Source of the DNA: Bolinopsis microptera
Lineage: Eukaryota; Ctenophora; Tentaculata; Lobata; Bolinopsidae
Direction: 5' to 3'
Length of the DNA stretch: 64,000 nucleotides
NCBI RefSeq assembly: GCF_026151205.1
Contig: NC_087076.1
Span: 7,542,902-7,606,901 of the forward strand
Part shown: positions 10,508-22,576 of the stretch, in pieces
Layout of the letters: every line of letters starts with the position of its first letter
How positions within the stretch are numbered: position 1 is the stretch's first letter
Notes under the pieces: model-generated
Told to the model about the DNA's origin: nothing
The model's input: only the letters and a program-made list of their open reading frames with translations
Databases searched by the model: none
Program-made: the position numbers and the translations under genes

Positions 10508-12280
10508 ATGGACTCACGAGGCTGCTTGCTCTGGTTATCTGCTGTTTTCCTGATTTACACTGTTGTCCTTCTGTGCTTCTTTCAAGACATTATCATTGAA
10601 CTGAAGCTGAAAACATCGGCTTCTATTTCATTTACCAATCATGTGTCGGGTAAAAGTGATGAGGTAGGAGAACTGGAGAAACAGTGGCAAGAGAAGCTTA
10701 TAGAGGACTTGTTCAGAGAAACTGTACTAGTTTCTGAAGACACTCCAGATCAACAAGAGGGTCCTACTACTGAGTTTTATAGAAAGCATACTGTGACACC
10801 ACAACTTCTAGATGTAGAGGATAACTTTGGTGATCAAGAATTGAGGGAGAGTGTTTTAAAGGATATGTCACCTGACGAAAAGGAATCTTTGACTGGGAGA
10901 AAAGAAACACAGTCGCAAAATATAGCTAATATTATCGAGGAGGCAGTTATGCAAGATCCAATACTCAAAATAGGTTCTGTCGAAAATGAATCTACGGAAA
11001 TTAATGCTATAATTGAACCTGCTGGTATTGAGCAGCAGAACAATCAACTGAATCAAATAGCTGGAGGTAAGTTTGTAGAAGATGTGGAGAAACAAAACCT
11101 CGAACTGGTAGTGGAAGCGGATAAGCTAGCAAAAGAGCACGGAAATGTGACATTAGCAGCTGCTAATGAACCCAAGATGAAGCTTACTCTGAGACCAAAT
11201 GACACAGCAAAACTCCCAGCCACGCCTACAATATCAAGCCGGCCTAATAACACAGCAAAACTCCCAGCCCCGCCTACAATATCAAGCCGGCCTAAAATGG
11301 TGATAGTTCTGACCCAGAGCCGACATGGGTCCACTTGGTTGATGGATGTGTTGGGGTACGGGGACGAAGCTGTCCCTGTGTTTGAGCCGCTAAACAGCTC
11401 TAAATTCCTCAAAATGTACGCCATATTAAACCGATTCAGAGAAGAGGCCCTCGCAGACGGCTACGACCCGGAAATATATAAGGATTGGAGAGAGGTCTAC
11501 TTAGCGAGGATCTGTTTATGTGATTGGCACGGGGTGTTAATACCAGGGAAAAAAGATAAACATTTTGAAGGAATCAGAGGTTTAAAATACAAAGCCTCGC
11601 GATTAAACAAAGATCCTGAGTCCAAACCGACAGAGATAAAAGCTAGAGAGATGTGTTTTAAGAAAGAATCGATTATGATACCAAAAACCATTCGGTACTA
11701 CAACATTTCAACTCTGTATAAAATCCAAGATTTTGGTTGTGGAAATTTCAAAGTCGTACATCTTGTCAGAGATCCTAGGGCTGTAATGAACTCTCGCATG
11801 TCAGTATTCCATGAGCTTTACGATGGCAATGCTCTCCTTGGGGCGCAGAAACCGTTTAATGAAGGACAAACTTCCTTTGAAGAGTCTTACATGACAGAAG
11901 CAGCTCATTGGATGTGTTCTCATCATCTTTACAACTACAAACTAGGCATGAACCCTCCACCCTGGCTGAAAGGACGGTACAAAATGGTCAGGTACGAGGA
12001 TTTAGCAGAATCTCCAGAGTACTGGACAATTGATCTGCTTCAATTCTTAGGGATAAACTATACTGGTCAATACAAAGAGTATGTTTATAATATTACTCAT
12101 GTAAAGGATAGAGGAGAGAGGGCTAACGGTGTTTACGGAGTTGAGAGACAGTCAAGTGAAATTGTAGACAGATGGAAGGAGAAACTTATTGAACCTCATT
12201 GGAGGACTATTGAGAGAGTTTGTGCAGAAATGATGAGGACCTTTGATTATAAACCAACATTTTTTGAAACAGAAGATTGA
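10508..12280 (+). CDS. carbohydrate sulfotransferase-like type II membrane protein (paralogue 2)
   Basis: A 590-residue protein when started at MDSRGCLLWL. The open frame continues upstream to 10451, but this start aligns with paralogue 1 and follows an acceptor-like TTTTCAG. The layout is the same: N-terminal anchor (about residues 5-24), long acidic stem, catalytic domain with SRHGST at 271-276 and VRDPR at 420-424. The stem is longer than in paralogue 1 and ends with a duplicated block (motif NTAKLPAPPTISSRP) just before the catalytic domain. It is predicted to be a PAPS-dependent Golgi sulfotransferase with unknown acceptor. The stretch 11913-12009 is almost identical in DNA to 7081-7177 of paralogue 1, while the neighbouring sequence is far more diverged. 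Confidence 0.9.
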   Translation: MDSRGCLLWLSAVFLIYTVVLLCFFQDIIIELKLKTSASISFTNHVSGKSDEVGELEKQWQEKLIEDLFRETVLVSEDTPDQQEGPTTEFYRKHTVTPQLLDVEDNFGDQELRESVLKDMSPDEKESLTGRKETQSQNIANIIEEAVMQDPILKIGSVENESTEINAIIEPAGIEQQNNQLNQIAGGKFVEDVEKQNLELVVEADKLAKEHGNVTLAAANEPKMKLTLRPNDTAKLPATPTISSRPNNTAKLPAPPTISSRPKMVIVLTQSRHGSTWLMDVLGYGDEAVPVFEPLNSSKFLKMYAILNRFREEALADGYDPEIYKDWREVYLARICLCDWHGVLIPGKKDKHFEGIRGLKYKASRLNKDPESKPTEIKAREMCFKKESIMIPKTIRYYNISTLYKIQDFGCGNFKVVHLVRDPRAVMNSRMSVFHELYDGNALLGAQKPFNEGQTSFEESYMTEAAHWMCSHHLYNYKLGMNPPPWLKGRYKMVRYEDLAESPEYWTIDLLQFLGINYTGQYKEYVYNITHVKDRGERANGVYGVERQSSEIVDRWKEKLIEPHWRTIERVCAEMMRTFDYKPTFFETED

Positions 12281-13769
12281 TACTTTACAATTAAGCGTTT
12301 ATATCTTACAAACGTTTGTAATTTTAAATTGGATAACTTGAATATGCTGAACAAATGTTGATACATTTTTGATATATAAGTGGAAAAACTTTACAATCAA
12401 TTAGACAAAATTAACCGTTATAAACTGTTTGTTAGTTTTGATATCGCATATCTGACATGAGATTGAAGAGGACAATGCTTCAGCGGATTATGAAAAAACG
12501 CAACGAATTTGCTTAAATCTGCAGCTTCAAACTTTACAGCAGAAAAAATATTGACAATATGGACTAATAAGCTCAATTCAATGCAATATCAACGAACTAT
12601 AAAATCTCTAAAAACTTTTCTGTCATAAAATCTTTCGATAAACACTCTACTTTAATCGTCTAACCTTTCCAACAAGTTCATTATAAAACACCTATTTATT
12701 CAACAATAATTAGCGCTACTTTCTTTCTCATTAGATGAGGTCATTTAAATACAAAGATTATATGAAAAATTTAACATTTCAAATTTCCCATACCAAATTA
12801 ACTGCAACATCAACTATTTAACTGTTCGCGTACATCTCAAGTCGAAGCTGTACTTCGTTACAAAATTCAAGTCGAAATCACAACTATGAAGTTGGTCTTG
12901 ACACTGTTGGCCTATCTGAACATAGAACAATTGATCAATGCTAGGAGGAATCGTCATCCTTCACATAACTGAACAGGAATCTGAAATGGTTCGAGTGAAT
13001 TTATGTGCACATTTGGATCATCGGAAAAAATGAAGTGTGATTAAATTTTTGATCATTGTTAAGAGGTAAAAAAGAGGTTTTTTACACGAAATGTTATCAA
13101 AATCCACACTCAATACACTCGACTAATGAACTACTGAAATTGCTGACACGTGCAAAAACGGTATATTATAGCCACACGTAAAAGTAGCGGGTATCAAGTA
13201 TTGCAGATTCGGAGTACTATTGCGGTACTATAATAATTAATATTCACGAGATGCAGTTTTCTGGTTTGTTTTAAAAGAAATTAAGAAAGCTGCTGTTGAT
13301 TTGCTGAATGCGAAGAAATGCTGACACATTTTTGCAGTCAGCAAATTTGGCGAACAGATATATTCGTAGACGATCAGAGAAGTTTTTGGTCGTTAATTGT
13401 AAGTGGCTTTAAGGCAATCTAAATAAATATTGCTCCTGATAAAATAAAGAACAGAGAATCGCCCACAAAAATCTTGCTGAAGAAATGAAAGAAACGTCAA
13501 ACAGTACTCTATAAAGTACAGAAGTTTGTAATGAGACAATATCTCACAGAAAGTCGTCAGCTCCTTTTATATCTGTGTTTCAGTGCTGAAACTATTGAGA
13601 AAACTTTGATTCGTCATTTTCGTCCAAAGATAGGCAAGTCGTGAATTGTGGACTGATTACGGTTGGTGTGCATTATATGTTCAATGTTCATGATATTGAT
13701 ATACAAATACTAAATAGTTTCATGTTGTTTCATGTGAGAAAGTGTAAAAGATAAAAATATAAAACTCAC
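12281..13769. other. intergenic, no gene seen
   Basis: AT-rich sequence between the convergent sulfotransferase and ULK3-like genes. A last ULK3 exon could lie here if the exon ending at 13770 is not terminal, but I could not identify one. Confidence 0.4.
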
Positions 13770-16700
13770 AAGTTGTCTCTTCCTCTACCTCGTCCCCTTT
13801 ATCTACGTCCCTCCCCGCTGACTTTACTCTGTTCCGCACGTCAGCGCTAGAGGCAGGGCGCTGTGGTCGGCCGTCCTCAATAGTGGGAGTGGACTGAGTG
13901 GCTGCACTCACGGCAGTACGAGGGTTGGGAAGAGTGTGGTAGTTGTACAGACTCGGCTCTCCGTTCCGGACAGTCTGGAGAAATAGAGTCTGTTGATTTG
14001 TTAGTACGGGATGTAAATGAAGAAACAATTCATGCCATCATTTTTAAATACTACATAGGCTAACGGAAACGAAGATTTTTGTATACAGTAAAAATATGAG
14101 ATAGTATGAAGAAAGCAGAAGACGTTTCCCTGAAATGTGTATGCGATTTTGTATGCGATTTGCGCGCCGCACGTACGTTAAAATAATTATATTTGTAGAA
14201 TTTATGACGGTAACCCTTTAAAAGTCAAAATAAACTGCTCGTATATTTATAGACACTATGATATGAATAACTAAATAACACCTTGAACCCAACTTGGAAC
14301 CACATCCAAGGGCCGCACCGACCCCAGAAAAGCTATAATTCAAGTCAAAAATCTTTACTCGGCCCTGTATGTGATTTGTGTTCCGGGGTAGTGGACAGAT
14401 GTTTTATACTAAAACATGGGCCACCTACCCCGGAACATAAATCGCATACGGGGGTAAAGATTTTCAATCTTGATGTTACCAGGATTTCAGCTATTTTGGG
14501 ATGGGCGTGGCCCCTGGGAGTGGCCTGAGTGGGTTGGGAGGTCGAAACTTGATTTTTATGATGGTTTGGTACAGGTACTAACTATTTAAAACCCTAAACC
14601 TGTTTCAAATACCCCGGAACACAAATCGCATACAGGGGTGAAATCGCATACAAATCGCATACACAAATCAAGGAAACGTGCTCTCGAAGAAAGAATGAAA
14701 TACCATAAATAATATTTATATAAAGAATGAAATACCATAAATAATATTTTAGAAATTGCATACCTGCAAAAAGCTTTTTATTTCTTCGGCTCGTCTCATA
14801 TGTTTATTCACCTGAAAAAAAACAAGGTTTCGATTTTCGGTGCCTTTTCATATCTATTGCCTATTGCAATTAAAAAGTACCAGAGACATTTCTCGGTAAT
14901 TATTTATCTAATTGGCGTGGTTTCAAATTATCCAAAATCGAAGGACATGTCGAAATGGATTTGACTCCAAAAGTATCAGCCTTTTGGAGGAAGATAATGA
15001 CAAATGTTTCTGCTGCTCTGCAGTTTCCAGATCATTTGAATACAAATTCAATAAATAATAAACATATTCTTGTGTGACATTTACCTCCCCTCTGAGAAGT
15101 TCCTTTTTCCGTCCCTGTGATTTGTTGTGCACTTTCAAGAGTGCCTCCAGCGCATTCTCGTACAGACCCAGTGCTAACGTAAACTCGCCCTTTTCGTCCT
15201 GACAGAGGCTATTTAGAGCTGACGTGGAATGAATTCTCAAATTGTGTAATTCGATCTAGATGGTAATAATCTTTAGTGTTGGCTGTAGTCCAGCATTGTT
15301 GAGTGTAGTCCAGCAATGTTTCAGTAATACTCACTTTATCAAATGCTACTTTTAGCTTCGACAGCGCTGCCTTCAAATGGGAGTCATTGTTGGAAATCTG
15401 AACTGAGGGAAGGGAATATTTTGAGCATTTGGATAAAATGTAAAATTCGATATTTGAGCATTCCAGAATCGGACATCTGTTTCTCGTCTCAATGTTGTAT
15501 TATTCAGGCACACTCGTGAATTCTTGTGCTTGATGTTCACATTTGAAATAATGACGACACGATGTCTTCATAAATCACACGATTTACTAATCATAAACAC
15601 GCATAATGCACGCGGTAGAAGTGACAACGGTCTCCTCCCTTCCAGAAACGACACAGATTATTTTATCATGCATGATCTGCTGCCCAGACAGATAACTTTA
15701 TAATGCAGTTGTTAAAGCAGCAAAAACGCGCATATCATGCATAAATATTCGCGTGACGCGCGTTGCAAATAAACGAGAGAGGTTCGCGCGTGACGTCAAA
15801 ACGTTTATGTAGACCCTTTTGTATCAACATTGATTCTTGGAATATTTCCAATTTTTCTCAAGACCAACAAAATCAACTCATTAAGTAAAATCACTGCCAC
15901 AATTCTAATTAAAAATTTACTTAGGAGTTGATTGGGGATGAGTTCGTCACCGGACGCTACTCGGGGCCTTCCTTCACGGAGCAAAGTTTTCAATTCCTCG
16001 GCACGGGACATATATTTGGTAACTTTGCCTCGAAGTGCATCCTTCCTCTCTTCACTGTCCTCATCTGAGGAAAGGGAAATGTTACATATATTGTGAATGA
16101 GTGCTAGTTTGAGCCGCAATATTCGTGCTCACTAATTCAATTATACGGAAACAGATGTGTGTATTTACAATGTATTGCAGCCATGAAATGATCCAGGGAC
16201 TTTGTGTAGAGCCTGATAGCATTCTCGTAGTCTCCCTCGTTATCTCGACAAACAGCTTCCTCCACCAAATCCCTCTGTAATTTGATTATAGTGGTAATGT
16301 GTAAGTAATATATTTATTGTAATCATTACATCAATTAATATACACATATTTGTGTACATTATTCAATAGGACTACGGTAAGTACAATTAATGTATCAATC
16401 CTATGTGGAAATTGAAAAAGATATCTGAGACGTTCCCAGAATTACCAGTAATACATTTCCACTCTAGATTCTACCATAATAACTACTAATTACTAATAAA
16501 CGACATACAGCAGCAGGTAATGATGATGGGGTAGGGGCGTGTTCCATGTCCAAGAAAGGATGATGATAAAACTTCTGAAAACACAATCTGAACTGGGGAT
16601 CTCGTTCCAACAACTTCTCGATCAAAGAGATGCACATTTTACTGGCACTGACAGCGCCCTCAACTTGTACGGGGGTTTTAGCAGCGATTTTGTTCAGTAA

Positions 16701-18005
16701 TTCGTCGTAAGTGCGAGACGCGAAGGGTGCGCGGCCACATAAACACTCGAATATCATAACCCCAACAGACCACATGTCAGCTAAAGTTCCATCGTACTCT
16801 GACCTTGAGAGGATTATCTCTGGGGCCATGTAGAGAAGCGAACCTCTTAAGGACGCATCTGAGGAGGGGGCACTGGTTTTGAGGATCTTTGCAAAACCGA
16901 AATCTGCTACTTTTATCTTAGGTTCTTTCTTACTTCCTGTCAGTAAAATGTTCTGTGGTTTTAAGTCCATGTGTGCAACTTTTTTCTTGTTCATGTAACG
17001 CAGCGCTAGCGCTAGCTGTTGCATGAGATCTTTGACTAAAGTCTCACTGAGTTTCCCATTTTGTGCGATGAGACTTGAGAGATCGCCCAGTTTACAAAAC
17101 TCCAATATCAGATAGATGTGGTCATCGTCATACTGAAACGAACAAATAATTAGATAGTTGGGATAAAACAATGTGATGAAGACAGATTATTAGGAAATAA
17201 TATATCTTAATTACGAAAACATTGCGACTGTTCATGTTTGAGTCATGTATGATCCAACACAACTTTGAACTGACAACAAACATTATCGTTTCCCTGCTAC
17301 ATTGCTTCTGAACAGAGTTCTATCGCTGATAGGGGCTTATAACTTAACTAATAACCATTGTTTAATTCTAACTTTAAATATCAAATATATGAATTAATAC
17401 AACGTACAGTAAAGTCGTGTAGCTGAACAATGTGTCGATGTTTCAAATCCTTCAGCACTTGAATCTCCGTAATCAGATTATCAGCCCCTCTTTTACTCAA
17501 CGACTTCTTCTTGATACATTTTATAGCTACATTCTGTCCACTCACATCCTGAAAACATTAACTGATTTAGAACCCTCCCCTCCTACCCTGGCTCACGCAC
17601 CTGCACGTGTGCGTGTTTAATTTACTGATAATGACTCTATTCTAGGTAGGTACTGAAGAAGAACAATCGGGATAAACATTTGGTACTAAGGAACTGTGAC
17701 CACGCATAATGACTAATGTTTAATAGTTGACACGTGTATGCAAATAATGGAGCTTATAATCTCTCTTCTATATCATTCGTTTTTTCATTAAATAGATAAT
17801 TAAGTTTTATTTGCCTATTGACATTTGTTTGGGCTTCCTTTTAATTAAAATACGTTATCGCATAGGTATTAAGTATGATAATATGTGCTAAATGGAGAAT
17901 GTTTCATAGAGAATACTTCACCTTTGCTTTTAGGACAGTTGCGTAAGTTCCCGTTCCAAGCTTCTCGTAAAATTTGTAACCCTCAACTTTGAACTTGCCA
18001 GCCAT
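13770..18005 (-). CDS. ULK3: ULK3-type serine/threonine kinase with MIT domains
   Basis: Exons in transcript order: 18005-17922, 17548-17408, 17132-16509, 16274-16169, 16064-15921, 15402-15335, 15198-15085, 14811-14764, 13974-13770. Phases join throughout. The kinase domain shows the glycine loop GTGTYATV, VAIKCI (catalytic lysine), HMDLKPQN, DFG and APE, so it should be active. After it, two exon groups resemble tandem MIT helical domains (starts GDYENAIRLYTKSLDH and GEFTLALGLYENALEALL). Sequence and architecture match ULK3, known for roles in autophagy, Hedgehog signalling and the abscission checkpoint through ESCRT-III binding. The 3' end is uncertain: the last exon either splices at 13770 (GTGAGT donor) or reads through to a stop at 13720. 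Length so far is about 511 residues; human ULK3 has 472. Confidence 0.88.
14116..14685. mobile_element. hAT-like MITE in ULK3 intron 8, 8-bp duplication
   Basis: Inverted ends of about 45 bp share ACGTTTCC...TGTGTATGCGATTT and a second GTATGCGATTT, at about 14116-14163 and 14637-14685. They are flanked by the 8-bp direct repeat GAAGAAAG at 14108-14115 and 14686-14693. An internal, nearly perfect palindrome (arms about 14346-14409 and 14410-14466, core TTCCGGGGTAG) adds a long hairpin. There is no coding capacity. The 8-bp duplication suggests hAT-type mobilisation. Confidence 0.65.
14690..14749 (+). repeat. 32-bp direct duplication in ULK3 intron 8
   Basis: Two near-identical 32-bp units (motif AAAGAATGAAATACCATAAA) lie directly next to the hAT-like MITE. 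They end about 15 bp below exon 14764-14811. Confidence 0.7.
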
Positions 18006-20465
18006 TTATCATCTCTGGTTCTGTGAACTTCACGTCATGTGTAACTCCCAGTTCTTAGAATCTTTGTCTTTCTCGAATTAAGGGCTTGACTTTGACATAA
18101 TCCTATTTTGGAGTGTCGTGTCAGAGAGTGTATCAAATTAGTTTGTAATATGACACTCAGATATCGTTCGCTAATTTTAAATTTAGTAACCAGGAAATTG
18201 ATAATACATTTCAGAGCAAATCTGATTAGATCCTGAAAACATGAATTTCATTTTAAATAATTGAATATCATGCAGTGATTGGCTTAAAAGCATTAATAAC
18301 TTAAAACTTAGTAGACCATACTTTGGAAGCAGTGCCAGACGTTTAGACGTTAAATCAGCTGCTGTAGAAGCGGCTGATTTTCAAAATGTCAAAGAAAATC
18401 TTTCCAAAAAATACGATTTCATCGTTATCATATTGACATCACACAGCAAAAATTTCACCTTGTCCAATTATGGACACCTTTAAGTAAGATACTGAAGACA
18501 ATGACTGAATGACTTCAGAGCAACCACATAACTATCCATAGACACACGTTTATAGTGTTCAATTCATTATTTTTGCTTGCTTGATTGCACCGACGAAACA
18601 TGTTATAGTTTTACTCACAGGTTTTCTGTAAAGCATTTTAATTGGCTAATCTTAAGAATTTAGAGCAATTTACAGAAATTCAGAGCACAGGTCATTACTT
18701 GGTTCTTTGCCAATAAGTATATATCATATTTTCAAATCTATTTGATTAATTGTGATCATTAGAACCACTCTTTTAGCCGTTAAATTATCATGATCCCACT
18801 GTCTGATCTAAAGGGTCCGACTAGACAGGAAGTCATTACAAATGTTGGCTTTCTTATTATGTCTGGATTAATAAAGCGCATTACACAAAGCCAATTTCAG
18901 ACTTTTCCGGCTAAAAGTATGGTGCTATTTGTTAATGTACAGTGTACACCACAGAGGAATGGAAGAGATGTAAGTGATAATTTTAACGAAGAGGTAAAAT
19001 GAATATTTAACACTGATCAATTGCGTCATGATCACGTGATCAATGTTCTGATCATTGCCGGCCTAATTTAAATATTAATAGATACGACACTTATGAACCT
19101 TTAAATCAATTCAACAGCTCTCTGTGCTTCATTAGCCAGTTACCCTGAATTCAATTATTCGTTGTCGTTTCAGATCATGCAACCAACTGCACGAAGTAAT
19201 ACACTATTATTAATAATAATATAGATACAGGTTGGCCCAGAAGTAACTGCCCACACGCAACCCTTTAAAGCTTTAATAATTCACGTCATTCATGTCAGAA
19301 TTGCACACAAATTTCAGAGTTAATATATACCCTGAAATCGATTAAAGTGGTTTCGTCACTCAATCAATGGCCTGCTCGGCTCAATGGCACCGCAACTCGT
19401 AGAATACAATCCAGTGGGGCTATACTAAGTTTAAAATTAAAGTTTATAAATAATATGCATAAACCATTGATCAATTTCAATAGTTTGTATTATAAAGATG
19501 CATTAGCTCAGATAAGTTGGCCCCTTGGCTCCAGGCCAATATCATCTAATCAGCAAGTCATTAGTATCACATTGTTTGACGATCATTATCATCTGATTAT
19601 GCAAATAGGATCAGTTAGTTCTACCTGTGGAACAAGTTGTATTGCAGTCAATAGAGTGGCTCTTCATTTCGTTGTATTTTCAGATTCACTAGACCAAATA
19701 TTACCTCTTCCCATGAGCAAGTTTCGGTCTTGTAGAAATTGGATATCAGATATTGGTTTTTAAAAGCTGTGTAGTTACAAACTATTTAATTAAAACCTGC
19801 AAAGAAAGTACTAATCTTACCAATGAGAAGATGAGAGTTTATACTATCCCATTTCTTGAACCATTATCCAATAATACCTTGATATAAAACAATAAAACAG
19901 AATTTTAATGGACAATTCCAAACTTATCAGTTAAACGGCAATAATTGCAGCCATGTGACACACCCAAAGTGACCCAACCACACACAAAACATTAGACAAT
20001 GAGTTAGACAATGGAACACAATGTTGTTTGGCGAAGGGGTCAGTGCTCCTTTCACTCAGAGATGTCTTCTATTAATTGTGATTGTTAATCATGTCAATAA
20101 TATTATACATGTTTTAGGATTGTGGAAATGGAATAACCGTTTTCCTGTTAATTAATTAATGTTTTGCATAGTTGCATTTCAGTTCATGAATTTTAATAAC
20201 ACACACAGTCTCCAACAATTTGTTAAAACCTGGAAATCCACACTCACCTAGGAAATGTGTTTTGGTAACTTTGCAGCACCCTTGTGATGTTTTTGTGAAA
20301 ACTACTTGTTTAATATATTAGTTCAGGTTCGCATAAATTTCACCTCATTTTACTCTCTTCACTGTTAATCAAATATTGGTAATTTGGACTATAATAATAA
20401 AATAATATACTTTTATTTACAGTATTTGTTAACTAATGTAATTAAAACTACCCAGGATCTGAAAC
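18006..20465. other. intergenic between ULK3 and a GPCR gene
   Basis: A divergent intergenic region: ULK3 starts leftward at 18005 and a GPCR starts rightward at 20466. No convincing gene is seen. A 138-codon open frame at 19347-19763 has no recognisable domain and is probably chance. Near 19231 the sequence TTGGCCCAGAAGTAACTGCCC resembles one end of a mariner-type MITE (compare 44190), but no matching second end was found. Confidence 0.4.
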
Positions 20466-21584
20466 ATGGCTGGTGAAAATTTTACGATAACAGATTCTGT
20501 TTTTGCAGTGATAAACACATCAATAACATTGCCTGTAATCGCTCTGAACGTATTTGTGGTCCATTTCTACAAAAAAGACTTCAGGAAATTTGTACCCTGT
20601 ATCTATTTACTCATTTCAATTTGTGATGGACTGACAGCTGCTTTTGCTATCATCAATTCCAGTCTGATAATGAAAGTGTATTGGAGCAGTCCTGATCACA
20701 CTACACTAAATGAGGATTCATTAGAGATGTTACTTCCACCAACACATCAGACTACATTAGCTGACGAGGACTCTATAATAAAGACGTTGCAGCCACCAAC
20801 AGATCAGAATATGTCAGATGAAATGTCTTATGCGCTTATCATCACCACAACTGGATGGGAAGTATTCTACAGAGTTTCAGTTTATCTAAACCTGCTCTTG
20901 TCCATAGCCAGAACAATCAAAATCAAATCACCTTTCTTCCATATCAAAACAAAGGCAGCGCTTCTTTCAGTGGCTGTTTACTCTGCTTTGTGGCTGGCAA
21001 TAGCTGTGATGGATATCGTAAAAGGTAAGCTTTCCGCCACCGTATCATATGTGAAAGAAGGGAAACTGGGGTTGACTATCGGAGGAATCATGTCTTTCAA
21101 ATATGGAGACATTGAAAATGGCACCTACTATGGAGCAACCACTGAATTGATTTTGATCGTCATTCCTTTCATCATTCCAGCAATCCTGAGCTGCATTTGT
21201 CTTGGTATGTTGTCACAGTCTCTGTCACAGCCAGCACCAAGTCAACAATCTGCAGCAAAACAGAGACATGTCACTGTTACTGTCACATATCTGACGTTAC
21301 TTTTCTGTGTGTGCAACAGTGTCTCCACTCTCTATTTTCTTTTTGCAGAGTACATCTATGTGCTCTTTCTAAAAAATGATCCAATTGCAGGTGATGGTTT
21401 ATTTACAGCTGTCTTTAGTCTTACTCTGCCACTTCTTAATGCAGCAATTAGCCCATTAATCATCATTACTCGGAGTACGGAATTAACCAGCAAGATAAGA
21501 CAACTTCTTCAGGGTGCAATCCCAACGGAGTCCACTCGTCATGTTGGGATCTCTGAGATGAGCCACAATACTAGAGCTATCTAG
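20466..21584 (+). CDS. intronless rhodopsin-like seven-helix receptor
   Basis: 372 residues with seven hydrophobic segments at about 12-35, 45-68, 137-157, 165-186, 225-248, 268-298 and 308-335. This is the layout of a class A GPCR. Helix 6 (about 268-298) and helix 7, ending NAAISPLIII, fit the family. Key motifs are eroded: helix 3 ends SIARTIKI where DRY is usual, and NPxxY is replaced by SPLII. The loop between helices 2 and 3 is long and contains two related copies of an acidic segment (about residues 76-93 and 94-113, motifs LLPPTHQTTLADEDS and TLQPPTDQNMSDE). Ligand unknown. Kozak-like AAACATGG supports the start. Confidence 0.75.
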   Translation: MAGENFTITDSVFAVINTSITLPVIALNVFVVHFYKKDFRKFVPCIYLLISICDGLTAAFAIINSSLIMKVYWSSPDHTTLNEDSLEMLLPPTHQTTLADEDSIIKTLQPPTDQNMSDEMSYALIITTTGWEVFYRVSVYLNLLLSIARTIKIKSPFFHIKTKAALLSVAVYSALWLAIAVMDIVKGKLSATVSYVKEGKLGLTIGGIMSFKYGDIENGTYYGATTELILIVIPFIIPAILSCICLGMLSQSLSQPAPSQQSAAKQRHVTVTVTYLTLLFCVCNSVSTLYFLFAEYIYVLFLKNDPIAGDGLFTAVFSLTLPLLNAAISPLIIITRSTELTSKIRQLLQGAIPTESTRHVGISEMSHNTRAI

Positions 21585-22576
21585 TGTGAAAATAGCCTTT
21601 CTTCCAACAGGGGCAAAGTGATCATCCAACATAAACACCAGAGCACCTAAACAACTTGTACTAGTTATGAGAGCTATCATTACTCTTGATTTTGATGGTG
21701 GTCTGAAGATGGATTTTGTAGATTTTGTCAATATCATGTACAGTGTATTAAAAACTATAAAATTGTATATTATGTGACTCAAAATTGTTCTATCAAAGAA
21801 TTAATTGAAAGCTTCTTAGCACCGATCCTTCTATTGCGTACCTATTGGATACTACAACATCCGATGGCTGATTAGACTTAATAGGGACATGTTCTATTTG
21901 TGGTGAATGGGGTTGTCACAATGCGACTTTAACAGAAGGTTCCCCATTCATTGTAGTCCGATAGTTTCACTGCATCCTGTTATTTAGCCTGCATGAATTG
22001 CATCTTCAATTTCGCGACTATATACTATATATAGTGCAGCTCAACAAATGATACGTACTGTAGTTCGACATCTTGCGTTTCCATAGCGGTCACATTTGCG
22101 TGATTTCGCAACCCCAAAAATAACCATAAATACCATCCCTATTTTGAAATCGGAGGGAATGATAGGTATTTATGGTGTTGCCTTGCCCCCCCCCCCCCCC
22201 CCCCCTCTTAAAACAACTCAACTTGAGAAAAATAAACTTGAGTTGTTTCGACTATCTGAGTAGACGAGGCTTAGCAAACATCATCCTGATGAGCCTGGAA
22301 CTATAATATAAGATAGTGAATAGTGATGTATTATTTCTTACTATAATATAATACTATTTCTTATACTATTTCTTACTATTTGCTTTATGAAAACTCTTTT
22401 AAACTCTTCGATTACAATGTGATGCTTTTTGATTACCTCTGAGGCTTATTAACGGTGTTAGAATTGAAACCCTTCCCTATATAACGTAGTCTATCTCATA
22501 TGACAACTTAAATTCGTATTATATACCGATACATCAGTTCGTATAATTTATACTTGAAGGTCCGATTATTGGTGAT
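21585..22576. other. intergenic, no gene seen
   Basis: Contains a short inverted repeat (CCATAAATACC near 22122 and GGTATTTATGG near 22166), a long C run (about 22187-22205), and a small palindrome AAACAACTCAA...TTGAGTTGTTT (22210-22248). These look like remains of small DNA elements. No exon seen. Confidence 0.4.

Noticed and set aside
19220-19265. Complete mariner-type MITE starting near 19231
   Set aside because: Only one end is recognisable; no matching inverted end was found.
19347-19763. 138-codon open frame
   Set aside because: No domain, no start context, and no splice or homology support; compatible with chance in AT-rich DNA.
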